Assembly (NCBI GenBank): GCA_030272155.1
Contig: CP126207.1
Location: 868,001-932,000 of the forward strand
From: Tetradesmus obliquus
Lineage: Eukaryota; Chlorophyta; Chlorophyceae; Sphaeropleales; Scenedesmaceae
Reading direction: 5' to 3'
DNA length: 64,000 nucleotides
This document shows positions 38,706 through 50,582 of the stretch, piece after piece. The notes below the pieces were generated by a model. The model searched no databases, was not told the DNA's origin, and saw only the letters and a program-made list of their open reading frames with translations. Position numbers and translations under genes: made by a program. Position 1 is the first letter of the stretch, and each line of letters starts with the position of its first letter.

Positions 38706-38979
38706 AGCATGCAGTGCTGGGTGCTGAGCAACATGCCATGCCAGCTGGTAGCTACATTGTGGCAAAGACAGAAAACGACACATGTGAGCACGAAAAGCAA
38801 TTTTAATGTCGTGTTGATGCACGGTCCCCTTTGGTTTGGCAGATTTTGGGTTTTGGGAATTTGGCAGATGCATCAAGGCTACAGACGAGCTGGGCCTAGA
38901 TTTTACACCAGTTTCATCCTGTGATTCCACCACGACACTTCACGTTCATGCATGGACACTTGTGAATGCATGCATACAC

Positions 38980-38982
<3 letters not shown>

Positions 38983-39040
<58 letters not shown>
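38983..39040. repeat. (CTG)19 microsatellite
   Basis: A pure CTG run. The flanks 38706-39477 hold no recognised gene. Confidence 0.95.
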
Positions 39041-39490
39041 ACACATCAACCTGATCAGCCCAGGCCATAGGGTAGTTACAGGCTCTAGGGCCAAGTGGCT
39101 CTGCCCCTTGCGTACCTCCAAGTACTATGATAGACCTAGGTTTTTCGACGAGGTCACGTCATTATTAGGTCATTGCCAGTTTGTGCTGAAGATTGCACAC
39201 CCTTGTGTGCTGAATATCGCACACCCTTTTGTCCATGTCTGATGCTCTGGTCAAGTTGTTGCGCATCGGTGCCTGATGATTTTGAGGTGGTTTAAGGCAG
39301 GCGCTGTTTATTGCTGTTCTAGTATTGCTGCCTTTTTATGCTTGCTATGTGCTTGATGATTGCACATTGAGTGAGATATGCCACGTGACTTGCTCGTAGC
39401 AAGTGTGTCCAGCAAGGCCCACTCCGCCTTCCGTTCAAGCGGGGCGCGGGGCCAACGGCGTCCTTGCTGTGGCTTCAGCGGCAAAACGAT

Positions 39491-39880
39491 AATAATAAAA
39501 ATAGTCTTCTTGTAAGCCATACCTTGTCATCGGCATCGGCAACCGCGCCCCGTACGGAGCGGAAACTACGACTATTATTGCCTCTCTATTGGTGAGGGGT
39601 AGACCACCCAGACCCCCTCACCGCCTGCACCAGGCAGCAGGTGGGGGTTACCCATACGGTTGGCTGCGTGCCTGGCAGGGCTGGTATGTATGTAGCCAGC
39701 AATCGACGGAATCCTGCGGAGAGTCGCGAGGACATAGCAGTATCCTTCCTTCGGTTTTCACCGACCGTTTCCCTGAATCCAGGGAAATACTGCTTTGGCT
39801 CAGAATCGAACCTGCAACCTTTCGGCCACAAGCCGACCATCATTACCACTGCGCGACGTGTTTAACGTCCCGCCGGACCC
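39491..39880 (-). mobile_element. tRNA-derived SINE with perfect target-site duplication
   Basis: On the minus strand the head carries CGCGCAGTGGTAATGATGG (A-box-like) and GGTTGCAGGTTCGATTCTG (B box), as in a tRNA-derived pol III promoter. The body is about 300 bp and the tail is a T/A-rich ATTTTTATTATT. GCGGCAAAACGAT is present on both sides (39478-39490 and 39881-39893), a 13-bp target-site duplication, so the element is bounded exactly. The head is not a complete tRNA: there is no CCA-stem partner in place. Confidence 0.88.
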
Positions 39881-40234
39881 GCGGCAAAACGATGATTACG
39901 GTGACTGTGATAGGCGGTAGTAGCAACGGCAGCTAGTAATCTTCTTCTTCTTCTTCTTCAGCTAGTAATGTTTCGCAAGCGGCGGCTTGCGTCGGCATGG
40001 GACCGCCTACTAGTAGCCATCAGCCTGTAGCTGTTTCGCATGTTGCACGCATGTACGCGCATGGTTGCAGCCATTAGAGTAAATGTTGCCTTGCCTATTC
40101 TTCAACCCCTACAGACGCCAAGCCCTGGCCCAGTGGTGTACACCACACTGCATGGTCTGTCAGCTTATGCGATTCACACTGCTACCTTCAAATTAGTGAG
40201 CTGCTTCAGTTTGAACCGTGTACACGGCTCAACA

Positions 40235-40405
40235 CATGTGTTGACTGAGTGATTGTCATCTGGTTGCATGCATGGCAAGCTGAGTAACATGATGATGATG
40301 ATGATGCATGGCAAGCGGCAAGCAACCACGGTGTGTTACAAAACGGGAACACAGCCCGGTGTTGAACCAATGACAGGCCCATTGGGCAACCACGTGGTGC
40401 ACCAA
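40235..40405 (-). mobile_element. Second SINE family, copy 1
   Basis: On the minus strand: CACGTGGTTGCCCAATGGGC (A-box-like) and ATTGGTTCAACACCGGG (B box), then CCCGTTTTGTAACACACCGT and CTTGCCATGCATG, ending near GATGACAATCACTCAGTCAA. An ATG/CAT microsatellite with a duplicated GCATGGCAAGC lies inside. A closely similar copy is at 57818-57950 in opposite orientation. Confidence 0.75.
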
Positions 40406-41311
40406 ATGCAACCTCAATGGATATTGGCTAGTTGTCACAAGCCTCTTGCGTACTGGCACGCTGCACTATGGCAACCAGCCCCTATACCTGACTACACATA
40501 CAGCAGCCCTCCTCCCTTTAGCCACTGCACGGCATCCTTCCGAAGGATGCAGGCGGTACCAGGCTGCACCAACCACCTCTTGCAAACATGTAGTATGCCA
40601 GCCCTCTGTGGGTCGATGCCCTACGTTGGACCGTACTGCAGGACATTACGCTGGCTGCTTGCACACGCGCTGGAGACATAGAGATCACCTGCGCAGGCAC
40701 TGTCCAAAACAGCGCCATCTGTACGTAGATCTTGGCAATGCATGCCACGATGCTGCCGTGGCACATGCAGCGTCGCCGCCGACAAAAATGTCATGCCCTG
40801 ACATGCACTGCAGAACACTGCAGAAGCCATACAACCAACTGAAAGCCTTCAGCCCCGCAGACTGTACATGAGCCCTGCTGCTTGTCAAACCACCATACCA
40901 ACTCAACACCAACACTGCATGTGACATGCAGAGTCGCCAACCTTGCTCCACCCCATATGGGCGGGCGGCAAAAGGCACTCCGAGCAAACGTGCTGCCGCC
41001 ACACAACACCATGGCAACTCAAATTGTTGTTCTGGAAGCGCAACTGAAGTGCAGGGTCGATTCTTATCAGCGCCAGCCATTGGCATGCAAACGGAATCGC
41101 AAAGTGCGATTGCCCAGCACTGTACAACTGCCAACGGTGATCACGCACAAATGTGTAACAGGATGAATCCCACATGTGTATTCACGTGTATCACATGTAC
41201 TCGGCCTGGTTTGAATGCTGGTGCATCACACCAAACTCATTCCCAGATCTACCATTAGTAACTTGCTACCTGTAGGCGCACCCAGTGTTGCCAATTGCCC
41301 TGCAGGTGCAC
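40406..41311. other. No gene recognised
   Basis: 3' flank of FkbM-3. Open frames of 90-150 aa on both strands lack motifs. Confidence 0.35.
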
Positions 41312-44300
41312 TCAGTACCGCCCCTTGAAAGGCGCGATGCTATACGCGCGTAGCACTGCCTGCACCGGCCGGCTCCCTGCCACACATATCATGTTTGACC
41401 AGCTCTTGACCTCCAACTCGTCACTCCAGCAGCCAGTGATGCGTGTGAGCAGGCTGCCCTCAAAGTAACATATGTAGCCGAAGGACTCCAGCTCCGCCGT
41501 GACCCCCTGCAAGCATGCGGGAAGACAAACAGTAGCGCTCAATGCCGTGTGCTTGACGGGCGCTACCTGATGAGCAGGCTGCCTTCAAAGAAGCAGATGT
41601 AGCCGAACAACGCCAGCTCGGCCGTGACCCCCTGCTAGCATGCGACCACCGCAACTCACTGTTGGTGTGAGCGGATCCCAAGGCCCACACGTGACCGGTG
41701 TCACTCTCACAGCAGCTGGGGCATCGGATGCACATGATGCCACTCCACGCCTGCTGGCACCAGACGCAGCACGCAACACCGCTTACCTTGCGTGAGCCCG
41801 TCCGAGCCCCGCACGCCGCCAGATTCATACTCACACAGTAGCACTGCGGCCTGGCAGGCGCACCATGTGCAACATGTGAGCTGCAAGATGCCACGAGCAC
41901 GACAACCGGCGCCGTACGCAAACAGCAGCGGCAAGCGTGCGTCCGGCTAGTCTGCGCAGCACAGTAACACGAGAGACTGCGGGAGTCGCCAGCTAGCTCA
42001 CCTTCAGTTTCAGCCCGCCCGAGCCCCACACGCCGCTGCTGTTGCACTCAAAAAGCAGCACCGCGGCCCGGCAGCCTTTTCGTCTTTTATTTTTTCCATG
42101 AAGCAGAAACATGTAAACGAAGAGCAGAAACAATTGTTTACCTTGAGCGTCAGCCCATTCAAGCCCCACACGCCGCCGCTATTGTACTCAAAAAGCACAA
42201 GGTCCACCTTATGCTCTGCGAGGCTCCTCCGCGCCCCTTGTAGCACCAGCGGATCAAAGCCCTCTGTGTCAATCTTCAGCAGAAACAGCCGCTGCAGCTG
42301 CAGGCTGTCGAGCATGGCGTCCACAGTGGTCAGAGGCACAGTGGTTGTCGTTGCTGCAGCACTGTCCGACTTTGCTTGTATCTGCAACACCAGGCGACAG
42401 GATAAGGCAGCACGCGTCAGGCACAGCGTCAGCAGCAGTTGTAGGCTGACAAGCATGGCGTCCACAGTGGTCAGAGGCAAGGTGGTTGTCGGTGCAGAGC
42501 CGGCGACTGCTGCTGACACGCTGTCCGATTTTGCCTGTATCTGCGGCACCACACGACAGGATAACGCAGCACACAGCAAACCCAGCGGCACCAGCAGCTA
42601 GGAGAGCCGTGCATACACCACCGATAGCAGCTGGCTACGCTGCTGCTGCTGCTGCTGCTGCTTGGGTACCGTTGCTGCCACTGCACGTACATATTCGCAC
42701 AGCAGTGCCAAGCAGTGCACACGCAGTGCCAACTGCGCGGCGGAATTGCCACCCATGTGACACAGCTGCCTTGCCAAACTTTGCGGCCTCAACACCTGCA
42801 CCACCTCCCCCTGGGCCCAACGTACTTGCAGCACTGTGCTGCCAACCCTAAAGTTATGTTTTGCTGTTCTCAGCCCACCTGACACAGTTCTCCGCAGTTG
42901 CTAGGCATCTGCACGGTGCCCGTGTAGTTGGACATGGCTGCCTTGTGCAGCCGCAGCTCGTTGCCCCTCGCTGTCTTGTTTGAGCTGCCAAAGAACCGCT
43001 TGTGCATCTGCGCCAGCCCTTGGTAGTTTGTCTCAGACGGCTCGAAGCAATGCACCTGCAGCCGCCGGTTGGCTGCTGCCCGCTGCCGCGCCTTCATGTT
43101 GCTGTCAAAGCTCTCCTTGCAGTCATTACACACGCCGCAGGTGCCTCCGTTCATGGCTGACATCGAGTCATTCAGCTGCTTGTTGGACTCGTAAAACTTG
43201 CCGAGCGCAATGCGGCTGAACTCCTCCTGCAAGCATGCAAAGCACGCAGCATGGCACCAACGTCAGCGGCAGCTGGACGGCAGCAGCTTCAACCTTCCTG
43301 CAAGCACGCAGCAGCACCAAACCTGACGTCGGTGGCCGCCACACAGCAACACACACATCTTGAAATAATATTCAGCGCCCAAATTGTTGCTCGTGCTGTC
43401 ACGTGTATGACCAGCCGTTCTGCACACAACAAGCTGGTGCATCTGCGCACCCAGAAGATTCACTATCAACATACGCGCGCCAGCGCACGAGATCTGAGCC
43501 GAGCATGCAGCGCATCACCACACTGACGGGCTATAGCAGGACCTCCAAGATCCAGTTGCAGGATGCTGTTGTGCCAGCAGCGGCTGCAGAGGCTTTTTGA
43601 CAAATGCTGCTGCTGCTGACAAGCATCCGCACAAGCATCCCAAAGCATGCTGCAAATCATATGATAGCGCCTTACCTTCTACCATGCATGACATCACAAC
43701 ATGCTGTGGCGCTGCTGCAAGGACAACACTGCAGCTGCTGTCTCCTCTTGCCAGTGACCGCCTTGAACATCATTGCCATGCACTGCATTGCAACAGCATT
43801 GCAAGGCACGGCGTAGCTGCACTGCAGCAGTGCCACTGCAAGGTAGCGCAGCAGATGCTGCCATGAGGCGGCCTCACCTTCCTGCAAGCAGCGTCACGCT
43901 GATCACTACCCCGGTGGGATAGCTAGCTCGCCTGCTTACATTCCACCAAAACGCAATCAATCTGTGAGCACTTTCGCCTCACCTGCGCAGCGAAGGCCTC
44001 AAACATCATTGCAGTGTCGTAGCCTTTGTTGCAGCCCACATCAAACACCACCGGCTCCAGCCCAGCAAACAGCTCAAGGTCCAGCAGGTAGCTGAAGTCT
44101 GGGCAGCTGCAGCTCAGCAGCAGAAGAGAGAAGAGAAAACGCACGTTCTATCACGTTGCCGCCCATGCAAGCAGACGGGATGATGCATGCACTTGCTGGT
44201 TGCAGGAGGTCTTGCTGGGACGAGCTGCTGCCTTGGTCATTGCTGCCCATGCCGCGCATCTGCACCTAGTTAGGCTGCCGATGAGCTGTGAATGCATAAA

Positions 44301-44706
44301 CCGCGAATTATGTGTACGTTGAATGAGCTGTGATGCTGTAACCAAAGCAGGCAGTTCAACGGCTAGCTGGCTGAGGGTGCAGCAGCAGCTGTCACAGCAC
44401 AGTGTGCCTCTGCAGTTAACCAGCCGATTGCCCGGCGCACCTGCTTTTCATGTTACCGGCAGCGACCTTGAAAAGCTCCACCTGACGCTCAATATCATGT
44501 TGCGAGCACCGTTCTGCTAGGCCTGCTCGCATCAAGTAGCTGCTGGCGCCAAGGGTGTGCTCTGCAGTGATGTAGCTGTTGAGTTTGGATGGGTGGTAAG
44601 GGTTCGATCTGAGATTCAACGTGTAACCAAATATGAAGGTTGTCAAGCAAAGAAAACCCGCTACTTCAGGCCGCACGGCACGCACATGTTGATGGTGCTT
44701 CATCAT
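41312..44706 (-). CDS. FkbM-3: FkbM-family methyltransferase
   Basis: Predicted SAM-dependent methyltransferase, probably on a sugar. Five minus-strand exons with consistent phases: 44706-44441, 44106-43983, 43226-42879, 42381-42142 and 41506-41312 (266, 124, 348, 240 and 195 nt), about 390 aa. It starts at a tandem ATG (MMKHHQH) and has a hydrophobic anchor (VAGFLCLTTFIFGYTL). Motif I is VVFDVGCNKGYDTAMMF. A Cys-rich insert (GGTCGVCNDCKESF) may bind a metal. Then LQVHCFEPSETNY, ELRLHKAAMSNYTGTV, FLLKIDTEGFDPLVLQGA and LVLFEYNSGGVW. The C-terminus (GYICYFEGSLLTRITGCW) follows. Introns 3 and 4 hold extra copies of exon pieces. Distant from FkbM-1 and -2. Confidence 0.85.
41570..41635 (-). repeat. 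Duplicate of the start of FkbM-3 exon 5
   Basis: On the minus strand GGGGTCACGGC(C)GAGCTGG-type sequence (GVTAELALFGYICFFEGSLL) follows a CTAGCAG acceptor at 41631. It lies about 125 bp before the real exon 5 and ends in a stop. Confidence 0.8.
41785..42075 (-). repeat. Two duplicates of the end of FkbM-3 exon 4 with donors
   Basis: The exon 4 end (FEYNSGGVWGLNGLTLK then GTAAAC) recurs as FECNSSGVWGSGGLKLK then GTGAGC at about 42066-42003, and as CEYESGGVRGSDGLTQ then GTAAGC at about 41860-41788. Each keeps a usable donor. Confidence 0.82.
42435..42545 (-). repeat. Duplicate of the start of FkbM-3 exon 4
   Basis: IQAKSDSVSAAVAGSA and TLPLTTVDAMLVSLQ follow a CTGTGCC/GCAG-like acceptor on the minus strand, about 160 bp before the real IQAKSDSAAATTTTVPLTTV. 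The rest of the exon is missing. Confidence 0.8.
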
Positions 44707-45186
44707 CCGGCTAGCACTAGCAGCAGCTAAACGCACTATGCGTACAAACACTAGAAACAAGCGATCTATGCTGTTAAACCCGTCGGCCATCCAAGTGATA
44801 TCCTCAGTCGACAAGGGGGTCAAAGACGGTGGAGGTTTCAGGGGTTTGAATCAGAGCTACTTTGCACAGCCTGTTCGGGCGAACCTGCTCAGTCCCTGGC
44901 AAAATTGAGCCGCCAAACCGCAGAAACTGGAGAAATTCAAAGCCAGCACATAGCTGTCGTGTGCTGCATAAAAGCTATGTCCACATTGGCAGCACTGCAG
45001 CATGACAGAAATGCTGCGGCTGTTGGAAGCTCACAGCGGAGTCTATTAGTCAGCGCCGTGTGTAGCCTAGCACTTCACCCCTCCCAAAGAGAAAACTGAG
45101 GCACAAGCAAGCACTTGCAAGCCATCACAAGCCAACACCGTCACCCCAACAGCTGGCAGGCGATGCAAGCAAAGCACAGCACGTGC
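44707..45186. other. No gene recognised
   Basis: Upstream of FkbM-3 and downstream of FkbM-2. The minus frame continues open upstream of the chosen ATG (to 44823), so an earlier start is possible. Otherwise nothing is seen. Confidence 0.35.
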
Positions 45187-45505
45187 TTAACCACGGTCAC
45201 CGCTGCTGGTCCGCAGTTGCTGCACCTCTGGCAGCAGGATAGCTTTGCCATCCAGGTACGACTCATCATCAAGGTCAGTGACCTTAACTGTGCAATGCGG
45301 GTTTGCCTTTCGCATCTTTGCAAACACCTCTTCCATCTCAGAGATCTGCATATTCACGCCGCCTTCACCCCGAAACTCCTCACGATGGGGTTCTAAGAAC
45401 AACACGTTGAGGTCACAGAGCCCGCCAGAAAGCAGGAGGCCAGGAAACAGCGCGTACTCTTCACCCTCAACATCCAGTTTCATCACAGCTGGGGGAAGGC
45501 GGTCT

Positions 45506-45544
<39 letters not shown>

Positions 45545-45639
45545 CATTGTGAATATAAGAGCAGGGCCAACATGCGACAGTCAAGCCTTGCTCCATAGTG
45601 TGACAGTCATGCGCAGGCCAGCAATTAATCCATCAGGTT

Positions 45640-45685
<46 letters not shown>

Positions 45686-46594
45686 TGGCAGCTGCAGCAA
45701 CGGCAGCTGCAGCAGTAGCAGCAGCAGCGACAGCAGCTGGTTGTGCAGCACCATCTTCATAATTCAACAGCAGCCATAAGAGAGATCATTGCCACTGCTT
45801 GCTGCTCCCAGCATCGCAAAACATGACCGGCATTGGTGCAAGTGCAACATCAAAGTCACGCCCACCTGTTGCAGCAAACTCCTGCTGCAGGATAGGCCGC
45901 ACAACCTCGGTCATGAACGCAAGCAGGTCCAGCAGCTGCACGCGTACTTTGGCCTTGACTTTGCTGTTCTTTTGCCACTCGCCATGCGTGAGTGATGCAC
46001 CCCACTCCACAGGGCTATCTGCATCGAGGAAGAAGCTAGCGGTGCCGCTGTGCACTGACGCTGCTACTTCTGTAAGGATCAATGCCTGGTACCCGCGCTG
46101 CTTGAAGTAGCTGTTCAGCGTCTGCAGGTACTGCGTGTGGTGCGGGTTTGCTTCCACGCCAATGGCACACACGCCGGACCGGTGACTGCCAAACATGCGG
46201 TCAAAGATGGGCAGTACTGCTGCGCCTGGGAACTGCTGCGGGTCATACAGCTTGCGCAGCTGCACGCCCACGTTTGTTCCTACATCAAGGTAGATGCCTT
46301 GCGAGCAATCCTTCCAAATGCTGGGCAGTGCACACAGCTGGCTGCTGGCTGTCTGCTTTGTGCCAGCTGCTGCCAGCCGCGGCAGCAGTTGCCTGCAAGG
46401 GCTCCCCCACTGCGATCTTGACCAGGCTGATCCTCTAAACGCTGTATAGTTGGTTGCTGGGGGCCTGAACAGCGTGTATCCTGCCAGGACTGCTACAGTG
46501 TCTCCCTGCACAGCTTGCTGCACCATGCTGATGGTGTAGCCAGCAAGAACGCCTGCTGCTGCTACCAGACCGAGCACAACCCACACGCGCCTCC
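45187..46594 (-). CDS. FkbM-2: FkbM-family methyltransferase, close paralog of FkbM-1
   Basis: Two minus-strand exons: 46594-45866 and 45503-45187 (phase 1 junction), about 348 aa plus a missing short 5' exon; the first exon starts after an acceptor in the same phase as FkbM-1. Hydrophobic anchor WVVLGLVAAAGVLAGYTI. Motifs nearly match FkbM-1: YLDVGTNVGVQLRKLYDP, CAIGVEANPHHTQYL, VMKLDVEGEEYALFPG, TDLDDESYLDG. The last exon runs LLLSGGLCDLNVLFLEPH without interruption, whereas FkbM-1 has an 856-bp intron at exactly that place. Ends LRTSSGDRG. Probably a Golgi glycan methyltransferase; substrate unknown. Confidence 0.87.
45504..45690. repeat. Two AGC microsatellites in FkbM-2 intron
   Basis: AGC runs at about 45506-45545 (just before the acceptor on the minus strand) and about 45640-45685, followed by imperfect GCAGCTGCAGCAACGGCAGC-type repeats to about 45740. 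Confidence 0.88.
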
Positions 46595-46728
46595 CTGCGT
46601 GGAGAGTTCGACGTCTTAGTTTGAATCAGCTGCAGCAATGTGCTCCACGTGATGGCTCAAGTGATCACAAGCATGTACAGCTTGCCACAGGTTGAGCAGC
46701 ACTACAGCAGCACTGCAGCACCAGCACT

Positions 46729-47600
46729 AGTGTTGCTGCTGCCCAGCTCGCACCTGCCGCGAGTCCAGGCACGAATGACTTCACACGTTCCACTGTCGTA
46801 GTCATAGCTTGGAATTTAAGGCAGCAGATCACCGGAAGGGTCGCTCAGGGCGCTTTGAGCAAATGCAGGGGTAAACGCATAGCAGGACTCTTACAGAAAT
46901 CAGCTGAGAGTTTTAATTATTTCTGACGGTCCTCAGCCCATCGAACAGGAACCGTGACCAGTGCTTGTCGACCGTCCAAGGTAACAGGTGCAGTCGCTTA
47001 GTTGATATTCACTGAAGGCCGTGATCGCACCTTCGTCGCTTTGTTGAAGATACGTATAGCATGAAATGGATTTGACATTGCAACTGGTGGCAGTTTATGT
47101 ATGGTAGAACGTGTTCGTTCATGTCTGCCAGGCAGGTGTTCGGTGCGCCCTTATCCATCATTCCGGTGATTGCTTTGTTTAAGATATGACGATCTTACTA
47201 TTTCGAGCGAAACATACATGCCTCGACCTCGCGGCAGGTGCGAGTTGGGCAGCAGCTACACTAATATTAGTGTGTGCATATGCATTTAAAACTTGCAATT
47301 GCAGTTGACTCAGAGCTCAATGTAAAGAAAGTTGCCGATTGCATTCATTACAAGCATAAGCATAATGCAACATCATGCATACTCACATAGCTAGACGGCT
47401 CCCCAGGCCATCATGGCTGCTTCAACTTCAGACTCTAGTGCTGCTGCTGCCCAGCTCGCACCTGCCGCGAGTCCAGGCATGAATGACTTCATACGTTCTA
47501 CTGTCGTAGTCATAGCTGTGAGTCAAAGGCAGCAGATCACCGGAAGGGTCGCTGAGGGCGCTTTGAGGAAGTACAGGAGTAAACGCACACGTAGGCCTTG
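46729..47600 (+). repeat. Direct repeat with possible small first exon
   Basis: CTAGTG(T/C)TGCTGCTGCCC to GTAAACGC is present at about 46729-46880 and 47435-47590. In the second copy an ATG at 47413 opens MAASTSDSSAAAAQLAPAAS and then MNDFIRSTVVVIA before a GTGAGT donor. The preceding leader (about 47322-47415, AAAGAAAGTTGCCGATTGCA) is repeated near 60107-60205, also just before ATGGCTGCT. I cannot name the protein; it may be the 5' end of a multicopy gene or element. Confidence 0.5.
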
Positions 47601-47863
47601 AACCATAATTTGGTGTGATTATGATGCTCTTGTGCCTTAATTGGAGGCGATCATCTGCCGGTTGGATGGGAGTGTCAAACAGCAGTCACTTGGCGCCCAC
47701 CCTAACTGTGAGTTGACCCCTGGTATCGCGTTGGGATGCCTGCGATATCCTATCGTTGAGCAATTTGCCGATATTTATGATATGACGGGCGCCTCAGCAG
47801 CAGACCATTAAAAAGTGGATAGATTGAGCAGTGTCGGTGCCGGAAGTGCCAGAATGCGGCAGA

Positions 47864-50582
47864 CACTATGGTCACCGAGATGTCCAGCTGCATGTCCAGG
47901 CATGTCCAGTGGCATCAAATCGTGTCCAGTTGGTGGGTTTGCATGTCCAGTTGCAGGTCCACTGGACTGGCAGTCTGCCTGCAACTGGACATGTGCTGCT
48001 GCTGATGCGTTGTACGGCACGATACCCGGCTGAAACGCCGCAAGTAGGTGTTGTTGCATGTGTGCCGCTTATACTGTGTCGCTGAACAGCCAGCACGTCA
48101 GCTGGCCAGCCCATGGGCTTGCTGTAGGGTTTGTCGATATCACGTCAACACCGGCTTGATATTCACGCCAAAGCGTGCGATAGAGCAAAGAATCATCATA
48201 TAAAGCAGCATTTATGGTGTCTTACGGCACGACAGCGCCTCAAGGCGATGATCAGCATGTCACTACAGCATTGCACGACTTTCCCCCGCTGCCGAAGCAG
48301 CAGCCTTTCCAAACACATCGTTTGGTTCTATTACAGTAAGTTTGGTGGCCCGTACAGCCCCATTGCGCGCTGCTGCAAGGTGTGTCACATGTTAAAATAC
48401 AAAATGGTCAGATGGCATACGCTCGTGAACTGTTCGTTGACTGGTTAACAAACAGCTGCAAACGATGATCAATATGATTATGCTGAAGCATTACAGCGAT
48501 CGCACCTGTGTCGCGCACTGCTGCTGCGTTGCATATGGTGCACGGGGCTGAAACAGACTGCAAGCTCGTGTCCACTGGCAGAGACCATCGCTGAAAGCGT
48601 TAATGAATGACAACGGATCAATGCGGTTATTGGGCGTTTGTGAGGCTGCAGACGCCTGCTCATTGAGCAGCAGCAGTCCTTGAAGCACTATGCAGCTGCA
48701 AGGTTGATCCTGCAGGATTTCAATGCTGTAGCAAGCGCATGGAGCTGCTACTGCTTATCTTGATACTTTGATGACATGGTGAGCGACTCTTACCCAAATC
48801 AGCAGCGGCTGAAACGACAGCTCCCAGCCCTGCAGCTGCTAGGGTGCCCAGCTCACAGCAGCAGCAGCAGCAGCAGCTACAGTTGCAGCAGTGCAGCAGT
48901 ACTGTCGCACGAATGATCACACCATCACCAGATCAAGATCAGTTTCAGGTACAGCAGCATCAGCCGTGCTATGTCAGCTGTAGAGACTGGGTGCATGCAG
49001 GTTGTCCACAGGTGCAGTTGTGTGTCACCTGCGTTGCTGCTGCTGCTGTGTGCAGGCTCCTGTCAGCTGCCCGTCTCCCAGCATCACAGGTAGATCAGAA
49101 TAACGAAAACGTTAGAGCCTAACAGGTAGCAGGTTACAGCTGCTGCTACTGCTGCTGCTGATGTGAAGTGACAGCTCTCCCAATCAAGAGCATGCCGCTT
49201 GCTGCAGGGCTTGTCGTGATCATTCTTGGCAACGCGTGCATGAACATACGCACGCAGCAGACAGCATGCCCAGCAGGCCAGCAGTTGCATAATGTGGAAC
49301 GTGCTTGCGACGCACTTCACACACACCATACTTGCTCGCAATGCCCTCCATGTGGTGTGCGCGCCAGCTTTTACTTCCTGCGTGCATGGGTCCTACTTGA
49401 TTGCAGTCAGCATGGCGCCACTGTATCTGATGCAGCAGCAGACAGCCTGCTTGGAGACCACCATTGTGATGTATTGACATGAGACCTCTGTTGGTGCGCA
49501 GACCTTCCCTATAGAGACACAGGGGCCGACTTTCCGGCAGCGTGGCATGGCTGATGCACTTCCTGGTGAGCTTGAGCGGTGTGGCATTGCAAGCAGTCTG
49601 CCTCATATGTGCAATTCAGTGGCAGCGATTATGTTGGCGCAGATGCTGCTGCTCTGTAGTGTTGCATGTAGTGGTGCGTGGCGGGCGCCAATCAACGCGC
49701 AAACGCCGGTTGGCCCAGACCTTGATTGAGATAACGCCAACCTCAACGAGTGCCACATCCTACGCTGCAGCATGCAAATGTAAGTGCAGCTGCTCTGTTT
49801 CTGCTGCACTGCTGCAGGGATGTTCTTTGAAACAACCGCTACACTTGTGATCAATGCAGGCAGTGGCAGCCTGCCAACTCGCAGTTGATGCCGGCTACGC
49901 AGACACCAGTGCGCGATCAGCAGCTGCTGGAACTTGTATGTTTTCGTTGGCAGATGATGGCATGCAGCGGTAGTGGCAGCTGGTGCATTGCTGTGCTGGC
50001 GCTGCCTGCAACAGGATGCACAGTGAATGCAGTTGGCATAGGCATCATCTGTACAAGTGGTAGAGACGCAATCTTGTCAATGCAGTTCTTGGCAGCTGTT
50101 CCGCGTGGTGTCCTCACTGCTTATGTTGTGATTGCAGCAGCTGGGTGCCTTTGCTGTCATGCAGCAGCTGCGTGCTGTTGATGTTGTTGTGATTGCAGCA
50201 GCTGCCAGATTCTGTTTGTATTGCAGCAGCTACATGCTGATTGTGTTACAGCCCATGGGTCACTTGCCCACTTGGCAGTTGCAGCTGCAGTGACTTGGTA
50301 CCAGGGGGTCGAGGGCGCCAACCCAAGCACCTCGACATTGCTGTCCTGCCGCGAACACTTGTTTACTGCATCAAATACGTTTGAAATAACGGTAATAGGC
50401 AGTTTATGAAAGTCCAATTGCCGTGTCCAGTATCGTGTCCAGTCACCTACTCGATGTCCAGCAGCATGCTGGACATGGCCATGTCCAGTCTCACACTGGA
50501 CATGCCACATGGCATGTCCAGTTGCACACCATGCAACTGGACATGCCTGGACATGCAGCTGGACATCTCGGTGACCATAGTG
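47864..50582. mobile_element. Non-autonomous CACTA (EnSpm-type) transposon
   Basis: The ends are perfect inverted repeats: CACTATGGTCACCGAGATGT and onward for about 46 bases at 47864, and its reverse complement ending at 50582. The target duplication is AGA, a 3-bp size typical of CACTA elements. Subterminal regions carry many TGTCCAG / CTGGACA words in both orientations (about 47879-47995 and 50425-50575), as CACTA elements do for transposase binding. The left-arm copy at about 23440-23500 gives the empty site. No transposase frame was recognised inside; the interior has CAG runs and short unconvincing frames. Confidence 0.9.

Noticed and set aside
38363-38806. Possible repeat protein (36-bp units)
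   Set aside because: Repeat-driven frames on both strands with no start context or domain; a minisatellite explains it.
39800-39880. A tRNA gene
   Set aside because: A- and B-box words are present, but the cloverleaf and acceptor stem are not; the 13-bp target duplication and A/T tail identify a SINE.
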